A stretch of DNA of 64,000 bases from Catonia carolina (GCA_035578175.1 JAQMRL010000003.1:25133672-25197671); one strand, 5' to 3'; numbered from the stretch's first letter, positions 45,914 through 57,270 are shown. A program made the numbers and translations. Notes: generated by a model not told the origin, from the letters alone.

Positions 45914-46319
45914 TACTAGGATGCAAAAATCAGTTTTACAAAACACAGCTACAAACCGCTAAAGAAAAGTAACTGGTAACGCTATCTAACGGGACTTTTT
46001 ATAACTATTACTACTATAGACTATTCAGAGTATAATTGTCACAGATCTACAACAAAAAAACTAACCTGAGTGGAAACTGTTTTGCTAAGTTTTCAACACT
46101 GTAAATAGAAGAGATCTCTTCTAACTACCGTGGTTTTCAAGTTTATGGAATTTGAGAAGTTCGGTTTATACAATTTTATAATTGATTACAAATAATTTTC
46201 ATTGTTTTTCCATATAAATTGGGTAAAGGATATCCCCAATATTTAACTACTTTGTAATATTGTCCTAAAATTTTATATTGGTGTTAAAATTAGTTTACTA
46301 AAAAGTAATGCCTTTTTTC

Positions 46320-46560
46320 TTTTATTTGTCATTGGGAACTGTACAGTATTACAATCACCCAATATGATTGGTGCTTTTTGCTGTATTTTTGACATGGTAA
46401 GGCATGAGTTTGAATAGGGATCTCCAGTACAGTTTGTTCATGGATGGCTGTCAGCTGGTAACCATACAAATTCGCTTTCCCAACCGGTGTTACTCAAAAA
46501 ATGATAGCAACTTTCTACCCGCAGACTGATTAAGCCAGAAGGCAAGCCAGCCATACGGCC
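46320..46560. repeat. Interspersed repeat family F, copy 1
   Basis: Shares GTTTGTTCATGGATGGCTGTC, GCTTTTTGCTGTATTTT and CCCAACCGGTGTTACT blocks with 56570-56790, in the same order. In reverse complement a B-box-like GTTCAAACTC (cleanest in copy 2) and a GCTGGTAGAAAG element suggest an old tRNA-type SINE. Confidence 0.6.
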
Positions 46561-46783
46561 TCTCCACTCTCATAAATCTGCCCATCAGTTTCCTAATAAA
46601 TAAAAATACTCAAAAAATACTAATTACGTACTTCACTTTTTAAAGTTCACTTAACATTTGCATAGTTTACGCTACTTACAGTTTATTTTACTTCTCCTTC
46701 ATTTTGTATAGCACATCAATTATGAAGATCTCCCTGATTAGAAGTTGAAGGCTAATGGAGTTTAAATAAATTAATTAAATGTC

Positions 46784-46960
46784 TTTTTTTAGTTTATTTA
46801 AAGTCGCATAAACAGCTTGGTCATTAGCAACTACTGTGGGTTTTGTTACTGGAACAGTAGGTTTTAATGCGTTAAAACTTCCAGACCCTAGCTGGGAATT
46901 GAACCTGGGACCATTCCCTTTGTAGACTTGCACGCTAGTCACTAAACCACGGAGGCAATC
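46784..46960 (-). mobile_element. tRNA-derived SINE, family D
   Basis: In reverse complement: head GCCTCCGTGGTTTAGTGACT, B box GGTTCAATTCCC, tail GCTAATGACCAAGC, GCGACTTTAAATAAAC and poly-A. Relatives at 57271, 58488 and 52665. Confidence 0.8.
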
Positions 46961-46975
46961 AAACATGGTTAATGT

Positions 46976-47744
46976 TTTAAAACAATAAAATAGTAAAAAA
47001 ATAAAAAAAATATAATTTTATTTCAAATAATTTGCAGAAAAAAACAAATATGAGATCTTAATGGGAAATTTTATCTATTGGTTTTTTTAATGCCTAGTCA
47101 TAACTATTAAACATAAATCAAGGGATTAGCATAACTTTTGTACTGTATTATTACAAGCTAACCTTCATACATAACGATAAAAGAAGACACGTATTTACAT
47201 AACTATACTTTATTTAAATATTTTATTTTTAACGAATATAATATAAAAAAATACTAATTATTAAATAGAGCCTTCTTAACTGACTGATGAAAAATACCAA
47301 TTTGTTTTTAATTGGTGTGAATAATTTAAGTTTTTTACATTTTTAAATAAACTAAAACTTCAGAAATATTGGCCAGTCAATAATATCTTTGCTTACTGAA
47401 AGGAGTATTAAGCTCCCTACCCAACTAGTGAAACTGAAAAATTTAAAGTAGATTTTCTACCTGATGACTAACTGGACTGACTTGGACACTGAATAAAATA
47501 AACAAAAATGTATTGTTTATAAAAGATTTCTGCATAAGAAGTAGTTTTTATGAAGAAAAAGTTGTTGACACTTTGAAATTTTAGATTTAATAATCAAACC
47601 GACTTTTGTCTGTTCTTGCTACAGTTTTAAATTTATGACCAGAATCTGAATTAGGAAAATATTTTTTAAAAATTGTCAGCTTTCAGGTCTGTAAATTTAT
47701 TATTGCTTTCCCAAATAAAGTCACAATAGTAATTTTCCATGCTA
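46976..47744. other. AT-rich sequence without recognised features
   Basis: No supported gene or repeat. Confidence 0.35.
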
Positions 47745-47755
47745 ACTAAAATTTT

Positions 47756-48243
47756 CTCATTTGTTGAAGAGGATGATGTGAATGAGAAGCTGGCTAAATT
47801 CAGCGCCGTTTGTGGTTCTATAAGAAGAGCTATAGGGAGGAAAACACGGCAGGATACCCAACTAAAATTTTATAGAACAATGGCAATACCATTGATAGCC
47901 TATGGAAGCGAAGTATGGGTACCAAATAGAAGAACTGAGTCTCGAATACAAGCAGCTGAGATTAGATTTCTGTGAGCAAACAAAGGCTACTCTAGGTTAG
48001 ATCATATAAGATATGAAAATATAAGAGCGGACCTGAGAGTGGAACCTTTGCTAGAAACTCTGAAAAGGTACAGGAGAAACTGGTCCAGTCATTTACTCCG
48101 CATGCCAAGAGATAGGCTTCCCATACTAGTATGGGAGTATCAACCCGGTGGAAGGCGAGACGTTGGAAGACCACGAAAGAAATGGATGCCAGAACAGGCC
48201 AACAGAGCCTAATCCTTGAAGGACGATGATGATGATGATGATG
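47756..48243 (+). mobile_element. 5'-truncated RTE-like LINE with (GAT)n tail and perfect target duplication
   Basis: Flanked by a perfect 11-bp duplication ACTAAAATTTT (47745-47755 and 48244-48254). Ends in GACGATGATGATGATGATGA. Coding reads DDVNEKLAKFSAVCGSIRRA, TQLKFYRTMAIPLIAYGSEV, a stop after AAEIRFL, then GYSRLDHIRYENIRADLRVE, NWSSHLLRMPRDRLP and GGRRDVGRPRKKWM. This is the C terminus of an endonuclease-reverse transcriptase polyprotein. Only one stop interrupts it, so it is fairly young. Confidence 0.9.
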
Positions 48244-48347
48244 ACTAAAATTTTAAACTTAATTTTCTAAACCCTTAATTATTTATTAGCCTCACAGAAG
48301 GGATTACAAACTAAAAGGTGAAAAAATACTCTTTCTACAAAATATTT

Positions 48348-48737
48348 CTGCCCATAACAGGCAAGTGGAGTGTCAAATTATTTACACTCTGTCCATTGCA
48401 GGGCTAAAATAAATAGTTCTGTTTCTTATCACATGGTCAGCCAACTAAATAACTGAATCATTTAAGAACAGAAGAGGTAGAGGTGTAAAAGACACTAATA
48501 AGAGTTATCTCCTTTGAAAGTAATGAATTTCATTATACAGCCAGACTCTGTGGTGAATGAAGTGAAGGTGTCATTTGCAAAGTGGAAAATATGTGCTTTT
48601 CAGAGGGCCCGGCATGCTGATAAGTGTACTTTTCTACTCAGTGAGGAAGGCATGGTAAACCACCTCACACCTCCTTTTACATAGTAAAACCTCTACAGGT
48701 TCAAACCAGCCTTTCGGCTGATGACCTAAACAATAAC
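48348..48737 (+). mobile_element. SINE-like family B, full-length long form
   Basis: Perfect 11-bp duplication ACAAAATATTT (48337-48347 and 48738-48748). Starts CTGCCCATAACAGGC and ends CCTAAACAATA. 390 bp. With the copies at 12912 and 49553 it defines the 5' end of the family. Confidence 0.93.
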
Positions 48738-48748
48738 ACAAAATATTT

Positions 48749-49217
48749 AGTAGAATAGAAAAGTTTATTATGTAAATTGTCAGTTTCTTTTAAAAAAATA
48801 TATAATCAGTGTCAAGCAAGGACAAAGTTTTATTTAACATTAAAACCATAATTTTTTATCTATTTGTTAAACACAGTCTGAAAGCAATCAATTATTACAA
48901 TGGACCAATATTTAAAGAATAATACGTTTAATAAATTGACAAATTTTTAAATAGTTTTATTGATGTAGGTAGTTAAAAAAAAAATTTTCTCTGACTGTGG
49001 CAGTAAGAAAATAAGTTGGTACAAGATAGATTACTGTGGCAAGGATTCTTGTGAAATAGTACTATTCATACATACCAGTTTTTAAGTTAATGATAAATTA
49101 ATTCATGAAGTGTGTGACTGACATTTGAAAGTGATCTGTCTTGCTTTTATCTGATTGTAACATATTTACAGTTTATTTAAATTTGAATCTTCAGCCTGTT
49201 TTTAGACTAATTGATTT
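48749..49217. other. AT-rich sequence without recognised features
   Basis: No supported gene or repeat. Confidence 0.35.
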
Positions 49218-49335
49218 TATTGTATGGTATTGATGGGTTTGAACCTGTTATAATTTTCCAGAACCTTTCTGAAAATCAAACCAGGGATCTTACTCATTGC
49301 AGTGTAGAAGGCTAACTATTGCACTATGGAGGCAA
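49218..49335 (-). mobile_element. tRNA-derived SINE, family D-like, degraded
   Basis: In reverse complement TGCCTCCATAGTGCAATAGT and a B-box-like GGTTTGATTTTC, then TCTGGAAAATTATAAC. Same order as family D, without the tail. Confidence 0.5.
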
Positions 49336-49552
49336 ATGTAGTTATTTTTAGCAGATTTCAAATAGAGAAATGAACTCGTATTTTTTACTTTTTATAATTA
49401 TAATGAGTTTGATTATTTAAATCTACAAAAATAAATTTTTTTTATAAATTGAAAATTTATAACCTACAAAAATTTATATTTTTTTATAAATTCCTGCAGA
49501 ATGGCTTGTTTATATCAATCTTGTGATTCATTCCTCATGATATGTCCAAAAT

Positions 49553-49948
49553 CAGCCCATAACAGGCAGGTGGAGTGTTAAATTATTTACACTCCATCTG
49601 CTAGTTCCATGGTCACAAAAAATAGTTCTGTTTCTTGTCACATGGTCAGTCAATTATATGGTTGAAGCATTAAAGAACAGAAGAGGTAGAGGTTTAAAAG
49701 ATATTAGTCAGAGTTATCCCCTCTGACAGTAATGAATTTCATTATACAGCCAGACCCTGTGGTGAATGAAAACAAGGTGTAATTTGCATGGTGGAAAGTA
49801 GATGCTTTTCAGAGGGCCTGGCATGCTGATAAGCATACTTTTCAACTCATTGAGGAAGGCTGTGGTAAACCACCTTACTCCTTATTTTACTTCGTTAAGC
49901 CTCTAGAGGTTCAAACCAGCCTTTCGGCTGATGACCTAAACAACAACA
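49553..49948 (+). mobile_element. SINE-like family B, long form, diverged
   Basis: CAAAAT at 49547-49552 and 49949-49954 flank a full-length copy starting (AG)CCCATAACAGGCAGG and ending CCTAAACAACAA. The internal frame is closed by a stop near 49780. Confidence 0.88.
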
Positions 49949-50326
49949 CAAAATTGTTTTTATCGTGTAACTTTCAAATGATCTGAAAATATACAAAAAT
50001 GTAACAGATAAAAATGAAATAATACAGGTTACTAACTTATTAAAACTATAACATATTAGTTCCAATATGGCCGATCCTACACTGAAAATAAATATGGACA
50101 ACAAGTTTAAATTATTTTTGTTGGACATGATGAGCTGTGTAAAAATTTAAATGATAAAACTTCTTGGGGAATATTTAGAAGTATCATAAGAGCAAGGCCT
50201 TCTCTGTATTCTGATTTGTTGTAATTTTTCAAGCAGTTTGGTTTCTCTTAATTAACTTTCCACACAGTAGCATGTATTTAGAATTCATTAAGTAAAATTT
50301 TATAAACTTAGAATAATACATGGATT

Positions 50327-50945
50327 TTGTACGCACATGACCAATCAATAGATAGAGTGAGACAAACGAAATACCTTGGCACTTTTGTGAATGAGAATTG
50401 GGATGACTTGCAGGAAGTCAAATGCAGGATTAAAAAGCATGAGCTGCCTTCTACAGGTAGAGCAATGTGTTCAAAAGTCATGATTTGTGTCTTGGCATTA
50501 AAATTCGTCTGCTGAGATGCTAAATCTTTTCCATTTTGCTATATGGCATTGAGTTTTGGACACTCAATCAGGCTATCACTAAAAAACTGGAAGCCTTTGA
50601 AATGTGACTATCGGAGAATCTTGTGGATATCATGGAAGTACCACATAATGAATGTCGAAGTTCTTCAATTAATGAACAAAAGTAAAGATATCATAAATAC
50701 CATCAAGATTCACAAGATGCAATACCTTAAACATATAATGAGAAATAATAACAGATATGCCGTACTTCAATTCATCATTCTGGGAAAGAAACACGACTAG
50801 CACGAGCCGGGCGAAGAAGAATTCCTTGGTTGTTGGACCTGAGGGTGTGGTATGGGAAAACACCCAGCAAGTGTTCAGAATTGAAGCCAACAGAGTGAAG
50901 AGAGCCATGCTGATCACTAACAGATAAGCACTATAAGAAGAATAG
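50327..50945 (+). pseudogene. LINE polyprotein C terminus (RTE-like, second subfamily)
   Basis: Frames read DRVRQTKYLGTFVNENWDDL and QEVKCRIKKHE (the 'YLGT.I......EI..RI..A' block after the reverse transcriptase). They continue with CDYRRILWISWKYHIMNVEV (the 'RR.LRI.W.D.V.N.EVL' block), INTIKIHKMQYLKHIMRNN ('I..RK..YLGH.MR') and a GR.RR.SW-like end. Three frames are needed and stops intervene. It is the thumb and C terminus of an insect LINE; catalytic motifs lie further 5' and are absent. Confidence 0.75.
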
Positions 50946-51063
50946 TAGAATAATAAAATTATCGTAGTCAAGGACGATGGGACCAATTCCATCGTCCAGT
51001 CAACTGAGACTTGCATAATTGGGACTTGGAAAATTATGACTAAAGAATGTTTTTCCTATAGTA

Positions 51064-52008
51064 CACGAGGTGTAGCTGTTAAACAACGAGACTGACGTTG
51101 TAAAAAATTTTATTTTTATTTTATACATAATCACTTATTGTCACCTTCAATATACACTCCTTCTCTATTCCTACGACGCTCCATGCAAATTTTCCATTGT
51201 TGGAAACAGTGCTGGAATTCATCTTCTGTCAGCTCCTTCAGAACATGTGCTGCTTTCTCTTTTACAGCTTTCACAGACTCAAATCTTGTCCCTTTTAATG
51301 CAGATTTCACCTTAGGGAACAGGTAAACATCCCATGGTGCAAGATCTGGTGAATAAGGTGGATGTTCTAACACTGAGATGCTGTACTTGGCTAAGAACCT
51401 CTTCACATAAAACGCGGAATTTGCTGGCGCATTTTCTTGGTGGAGAACCCATGATTTGTCCTTTCACATTTCGGGGTGTTTTTTCCTTACTCCTTGACAT
51501 AGTTTAGAAAGTACCTAAAGGTAGTAATATTGATTAATTGTTTGACCTCCAGGAACCCAGTGAAGGTACACAATCCCATGGATATCAAAACAAACAATCA
51601 TCATTGCTTTAAATTTTGACTTGCTCATTTGAGCTTTTTTGGCTCTCGGTGAAATTTGACTCTTCCCGTGCATGGATTGGCGCTTCGTTTCCGGATCATA
51701 AGTAAAAACCATGTTTCATTATATGTTATTATCATTTCCAAAAAAATTGAATCATTTTCAATCGCGTACAGAGTGTCAGTACAAATAGTTTTGCAAGCTT
51801 CATTTCAAACATTTTTGAGTGGCACGTGTCCTGAAGGAGCTGACAGAAGATGACTTCCAGCACTGTTTCCAACAATGGAAAATTCGCATGGAGCATTATA
51901 GGGATAGAGAAGGAGTGTATATTGAAGGTGACAATAAGTGATTATGTATAAAATAAAAATAAAATTTTTAACAACTTCAGTCTCGTTATTTAATAGCCAC
52001 ACCTCGTA
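51064..52008 (-). mobile_element. Mariner with long (about 185 bp) inverted ends, one end replaced
   Basis: Flanked by TA (51062-51063 and 52009-52010). Left arm 51064-51248 and right arm 51824-52008 are inverted repeats at about 90% by eye. They share ACGAGGTGTGGCTATTAAAT-type tips, the ACGAGACTGA block and TTATACATAATCACTTATTG. Each arm encodes, pointing inward to outward, the same transposase C terminus ending REGVYIEG. The N-terminal coding end is absent. 945 bp. Confidence 0.9.
51131..51720 (-). pseudogene. Mariner transposase pseudogene (central and C-terminal part)
   Basis: The minus strand reads from 51720: ETW-like remnant, FTYDPETKRQSMHGKSQISP, SKFKAMMIVCFDIHGIVYLH, WVPGGQTINQYYYL then stop. 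WVLHQENAPANSAF follows in another frame, and 51406-51131 gives RFLAKYSISVLEHPPYSPDL to EGVYIEGDNK. The second catalytic position is Glu (QENAP) instead of Asp. The third (SPDLAPWD) is kept. This is an irritans/mellifera-like mariner by sequence feel. N-terminal DNA-binding domains are missing, replaced by an inverted copy of the C-terminal end (51824-52008). Confidence 0.85.
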
Positions 52009-52664
52009 TAGTATAATTCAATTAATTGTACAATGTATCATCTAGGGGTTTCATTTTTATTAACATTTATGTTTTTAGCAATATCGTCCGAATTTGGACT
52101 GCAAAGTTTTAGCATTTGCCTAAAGTTAAATGTGTTTACACTGATGTTAAAAATTAAAGTTTCTACACATATTTTCTAAAACTACATTAATTCCTGAATT
52201 AAAATGTGTACAATTCATAGCGATTTGGCCTTGAATAATTTCCCAGGATCCTCTATTAAAGTTTAATACTTCTTGCAACACATTATTCAGAGAAGCTAGA
52301 AATCATCATTCTGATTTAAATACATCATTCGCTTCAGTTTAAATTCTCTACAAGTTTTGTTTAAGACTATTACGTGTTTGTTGCCCATTTAAGAAAGTTA
52401 ATATACTTCAAACCTTCTTCGAGACCGAATTTTGCGTATTTCGTTAGATATCGCAGAAATGACTATAGGTGTATTCGTGGGTCACATTTTATAAGATTTT
52501 TCGGCTCATTTTTCACAAAACCTATTAAATTGACAACCTTAATTAACGCCTTACAAATTTCTGAGCGAGTTCATTTCACAGGGGAAGCTGAATTCCAGGC
52601 GAAATCTTTTGCTAGCCGTGACTTGATAAGGAAGCGATTCCGGACAATGTTTAGCCAATAGTAT
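52009..52664. other. Unique sequence, no supported gene
   Basis: A 95-codon plus-strand frame (52374-52661) begins at GTG and has no ATG until near its end, so it is not called. Confidence 0.35.
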
Positions 52665-52806
52665 CTTGGTCATTAGCGACTACTTTGGGAATGGTGGGTT
52701 TAAACGTGTAATTATGTTGCAGACCCTACCCGGGAATCAAATCCAGGACCTTTGGAAATAATACTTTAGAGTGTAGTACGCTAACCATTGGGCCACAAAG
52801 GCGGCC
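52665..52806 (-). mobile_element. tRNA-derived SINE, family D, tail missing
   Basis: In reverse complement GGCCGCCTTTGTGGCCCAAT head, B box GGATTTGATTCCC, and AGTCGCTAATGACCAAG at the end. Lacks the terminal TTAAATAAA and poly-A. Confidence 0.7.
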
Positions 52807-53213
52807 AAATTATCTAACTGTTTACATCAATATAACAACAAACACTAAAATATTTATCTTCACAAATATAAAAACATCTCCCCATCTACAAAGTTTTGAT
52901 ATTATTTGACTGACAAAGAATTTAACAAAATACAGTATCGAAGTAAAACTGATAAATCGTAGAAATGGTGAAGCTATAGTTCATTAAGCGGTTACTGGAA
53001 ATCGAACACTGAACTTGAAACTTAATTAAGGAAGCATCGAGTTCAATGTTCTATCATAATGTAATTTTAAAAAATTTCACTCGTTTCTTGTTTTCTCCAA
53101 GGATGGATAAGACATGAGTTAATTAAAATAAATTATGTGCACATGTAACTATGTAATTGTAATCTAATTAGTGTGTTTTAAAATTCATAATAATAACAAC
53201 GTATGTTAGGTAG

Positions 53214-53330
53214 CGCCACTGCCGTAAGGCATGAGCAAAAACTAAATTGGCGGAGAAGCGCAAAGTACACGCCGGTCGACAGCGAAAGCCGGTAAAGGTT
53301 TACGGAGCGGTTTGCCATAACGCTGTTTTA
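53214..53330 (+). promoter_or_regulatory. CpG-rich patch, probable promoter or 5'UTR
   Basis: About a dozen CpGs in 117 bp (GGCGGAGAAGCGC, CACGCCGGTCGACAGCG, TTACGGAGCGG) in a window where CpG is otherwise scarce. It is about 210 bp upstream of the ATG at 53542. No TATA box or sharp initiator seen. Confidence 0.45.
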
Positions 53331-53541
53331 AAAAAAATACCGGCAATAAAATCTAATAGTGAAATTCTATTGTAATACTGTATATTGTTTTACATGACAT
53401 GATCAAGCTATTTACTTAATCAATTTAAAGTTTATTCAGCTACAGTAAACTGTATAAAATTTTTATGTCATTTATCTAGTTTAATATTTAATTTATTATT
53501 AGAAGTTTTAAGGAACACCGTGATATTATTTTTTAACAAAA

Positions 53542-53571
53542 ATGAAGACATCAGTTGGAGTCTGGAAGCAG
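53542..53571 (+). CDS. First coding exon (10 codons) of an unidentified host gene
   Basis: AACAAAAATG is a good insect start context at 53542. The frame reads MKTSVGVWKQ and ends exactly at CAG followed by the donor GTGAGTCGG (53572 on), phase 0. The CpG-rich patch upstream fits a promoter and 5'UTR. The following 1.2 kb and the family A copy, SINE and other repeats after it would then be intron. No second exon was found. The peptide is too short to identify. The call rests on start context, donor and CpG enrichment together. Confidence 0.4.
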
Positions 53572-53982
53572 GTGAGTCGGTTGTTTTCTTTCGGTAAACT
53601 TTTATTTTGGTTGTAAAGTAATATGTACCCCTATTTTACTCTGCCTGTTTGACTTGGGTTAATGTTCGTGAGTTTTCCAAGAAAACAAATGAAAAAATGT
53701 TTTTTAATTCTTTCCATATATTGTAAAACTTCAGTAATTTTAACTTCAAGGGTCTGTACGAAATTTCGAATTACGGAGGTTTTATTTAATGTTATTGTAC
53801 CAGTAATGTTGGTTTAAGTTAAGGGAATATGAATAAATTACGAATATTCAGGTAGGCCTATGTATTTTTACGGTGGGTGTAGGGAGAATGTGAAAAAGTT
53901 CGCATCAGGCCTCCTGAAAACCAGGGATCTAGAATGTTGGGTTCCAACCGGCGACCCATTAAAACAACGCATCCAAAATAAA

Positions 53983-54104
53983 GCCGGCCCGTGTTGTAGT
54001 GGTCAGAGCTGTTGGCTTTTATGCCAGGGATTCCGAGTTCGATTCCCGAACTTGTCTGTAATTTTTCATTCGTCGGCCTATATCACCTCATATCATATAA
54101 AAAC
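53983..54104 (+). mobile_element. tRNA-derived SINE-like element
   Basis: GCCGGCCCGTGTTGTAGTGG (A-box region) and GAGTTCGATTCCCG (B box) 45 bp apart, then a short body. It ends where family A copy A4 begins, with no clear poly-A. Confidence 0.5.
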
Positions 54105-54868
54105 TCTGATGTGAAACACTTAAACGATTTTCTCTTGTCAATGTAAATAATGAAAAATATTACCTGTGTTTAATCATAAGTGCTCAATGAAAAATGAAAA
54201 ATTTAACCTAATTTTAATGATAAAAGAATGACGCAAAATGAAAATCGACCTCTGTAGAACGTAAAAGTATGAATAATAATATGTAATTGCCTCTAAACTA
54301 TTATAGGCTCTGTAGAGAAAAATGCTTGAAATAAAAGTTGTAGGTTTTTTAATTACCTAAAGGCCTAACTTTAATTATACATAATTTTGTCATAAACTGC
54401 ATACTAAGGCCGAAATCTTAAAAAATCCCATTTTACCCATTTTAAATAAAAACAAAGACAGAAAATCACTAATTGCCGCTAAATTAAGCATTGTGCAAAA
54501 AAAATGTGTGAAATAAAAGTTGTAGATTTATTTATTTTCTACAATTATAATTGTATATTTTTTGTCGTAAACTGCATACTAAGGCCGCAATCTTAAAAAA
54601 TCATTTTTTACAGATTTTCATGAAAAAACCCGAAAATCACTAATTGCCGCTAAACTAAGCGTTTTCCAAAGAAATGTTACAAAAAGTTGTACGTTTTTAA
54701 ATGTTCTACAACTTTGATAATTACACTTTTGCTCTAAAATGAATATTAAGGTCGCAATCTTAAAAAAAAGTTCTATGAGACCAAAGTTCCCAAGAATTTC
54801 AGAAGACATGGATTGCCCTATCTTGAAGAGCATGAGAAATTTATCGTAAATAAGACGATTTTTTTTAA
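54105..54868. mobile_element. Family A repeat, copy A4, inverted and incomplete
   Basis: Starts with GATGTGAAACACTTAAACGA and TTTTCTCTTGTCAATG, the complement of the A1/A2 right end. It contains nearly three units of an internal repeat of about 180 bp, each with TAAACTGCATACTAAGGCC and GAAAATCACTAATTGCCGCT. It breaks off near ATCGTAAATAAGACG, lacking the microsatellite end. Confidence 0.65.
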
Positions 54869-55152
54869 ACAAACAGTACCTTTGGTGGCGCAGTCAAGTC
54901 TTTAATAGCTTAGCCACCGAGGTATTAAAATTACAATGTAATACATTAATTTGGTAAAGTACGTTTGTTTTTACATGTAAATCAATAAATAACAAAAATA
55001 TTAACTAAATGCGGTCGGATTATGATTACGAGGTTATCTGCCTCGAGTCAGGTCCCTCGCATAATGTTTGTCTCCCCTTTGTTATTTTCCGCCTGCGGCG
55101 GCGTCTTAATTTTTAAATAGCTCATACTATACCCCCTTTTTAAACCATTTAT
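54869..55152. other. Unique sequence with a CpG-bearing segment
   Basis: GCCTGCGGCGGCGTC at 55091-55105 stands out, but there is no gene signal around it. Confidence 0.3.
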
Positions 55153-55163
55153 AATTTTTAGCG

Positions 55164-55520
55164 TTCAATCTGTTTAGTTGCAGGGCTAAAATAAATAGTT
55201 TTGTTTCTTATCACATGGTCAGCCAATTAAATGACTGAATAATTTAAAAACAAAAGAGGCAGAGGTGTAAAAGACACTAATCAAAGTTATCTCCTCGGAA
55301 AGTAATGCATATCATTCTACAGCCAGACCCTGTGGTGAATGAAGTGAAAGAGTCATTTGTAGAGTGGAAAATATGTGCTTTTCAGAGGGCCCGGCATGCT
55401 GATAAGCATACTTTTCACCTCAGTGAGGAAGGCAATTGTAAACCAATTCACTCCTCGTTTTACTTAGTAAAACCTCTACAGGTTCAAACTAGCCTTTTAG
55501 CTGATGACCTAAATAACAAC
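55164..55520 (+). mobile_element. SINE-like family B, 5'-truncated
   Basis: Duplication AATTTTTAGCG/AATTTTTAACG (55153-55163 and 55521-55531, one mismatch). It lacks the first about 50 bp of the long form and ends CCTAAATAACAAC. The internal frame from 55305 is open to the tail (EWKICAFQRARHADK). Confidence 0.9.
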
Positions 55521-55531
55521 AATTTTTAACG

Positions 55532-55768
55532 GATGGACACACAATTAAATTTTTTGGGACTTATTATTCGTTCTAATAAGATTTCTCGCGCTGAAAGATT
55601 TGTTAAAATCAAGCCATTAATTAATTTGTACAAAACAAAGAAAAAGGGAAGAAAAATAACATTTTTAAAAATCAATGAGATAAATTTCTGTACAATACAA
55701 TTCGAATGTTAAGTTAAGAAACTTAATAATCACAAAAAAATAATGCAATGATAAGTAAATTTTTTCTA

Positions 55769-55810
<42 letters not shown>

Positions 55811-56569
55811 GTTGTTGTTGTTGTTGTTGTTATTCAACTTCAGCTTATATATACTTTGAATAAACAAAGCGTTTTATCAAAAATATTTGTAATTTCCTTA
55901 TATGTATAAGATATGAATTCGACATTAAAGTTGGACAGCTTTACCTTAGATCATTTGCTGACATTTAAATTTTATGAGAACTTGTAATGCACTTTAACTT
56001 GGCAGCTTCCATGAGTAGGTACTTTTACAGTCTTATCTGTAGTTTTATTACAAAATTAATATTGCTAAAATATTATTTACTATTTTATAAACGCTAATCC
56101 AAGTTCATATCAGACTGAAAAGAATGGGTGACAAAGTTCGGTGTTTCATGTAGGAAGGCTACTTCATTTCTGAGAAAACAAGGCATAACCCTGCTTTAAG
56201 CAATAAATCTTGCTTACTAAGTGAGTAATGTACAGTAACCTCTCTTTATTACGGCACTTTTGGGACTAGAGTGATGCCGGATTACAGATTTTCCGGATTA
56301 CCAAATGTGGGTTATTTTACTGAAGATAATCGAGATAAATCAGGTAATTTAAGAACGCGAGCGGTCAACCAACTACAGTTTACTGTATTTACAATTGTAC
56401 GCTCATTCTTATCATACACGGTGATTGTAAATACATGGTCAGACCACAAATGTTTTTAGCATTCTCAACCCGTTAAGAAAAACACTAAATTTATTGCACA
56501 ATAATTATTTTATTTTCGTCTTTAGAACACAGAAAAGTATATTTTATTTTATTTTATTTTTTTTTAGCT
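55532..56569. other. AT-rich sequence with a compound microsatellite
   Basis: No supported gene. The 62-codon frame at 56271-56459 has no family. Confidence 0.35.
55768..55831. repeat. (ATT)n(GTT)n microsatellite
   Basis: About 14 ATT units followed by seven GTT units. GTT runs are also the reverse-strand tail of family B, so the tract may be the relic of a retroposon tail. Confidence 0.95.
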
Positions 56570-56795
56570 TTTATTTGATATCGGGAATTGTTGACAACTA
56601 CACAATTTGATCGCTGCTTTTTGCTGTATTTTGTTTGACGTGGATTAGACATGAGTTTGAACAGGGACCCCCAGTAGAGTTTGTTCATGGATGGCTGTCA
56701 ACTGGTCACCATACAAAGTTGCTTGCCCAACCGGTGTTACTTAACAAATAAACTTAACTTTCTACCAGCTGACTGACTGGGCTGGCTCGAAGGCC
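56570..56795. repeat. Interspersed repeat family F, copy 2
   Basis: Same blocks as 46320-46560. SINE C inserted at its right edge (56807). Confidence 0.6.
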
Positions 56796-56806
56796 GAAAA
56801 GTATAT

Positions 56807-57137
56807 ATATTTTTTAAATTCCTACTATGATGTGTACGTTGCAATCTATTCAATTCAGAACAATAAGTAACCCCATGACCCAATGAGATGAGAATGATGT
56901 GTATGACATGTAAATGAGGTGTAGTCTTGTACAGACCCAGGTCGACCACTCCTGAGAAAGTATGGTTAATTGAACCCCAACCATCAAAGTACACCGGCAA
57001 TCACTATCTAGTATTCAAATCCGTATAAAAGTAACTACCTTTACTAGGATTTGAACCAGGATCCTTCGTCTCCGAAAATCAGCTATTAACCAGCTGATTT
57101 TGGCGACGACTTAACCTCTAGACCAACCCGGTGGGTT
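56807..57137 (-). mobile_element. tRNA-derived SINE, family C, full length
   Basis: Perfect 11-bp duplication GAAAAGTATAT (56796-56806 and 57138-57148). In reverse complement the A box TGGTCTAGAGG and B box GGTTCAAATCC are intact. 331 bp, identical in length to the copy at 43835. Confidence 0.93.
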
Positions 57138-57270
57138 GAAAAGTATATTTAAAATAAAAATTAATTAAAACATTGAAAAAGTAAACATTACATGGAAGTT
57201 AGAAAAGTGGTAAAAGAATTAAAATTAAAAACTGTATTTAAAAAATAATTAAATTACCCATACATTAGTT

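Noticed and set aside
52374..52661. 95-codon frame as a small gene
   Set aside because: It opens at GTG with no internal ATG until near the end. No domain and no exon signals on either side.
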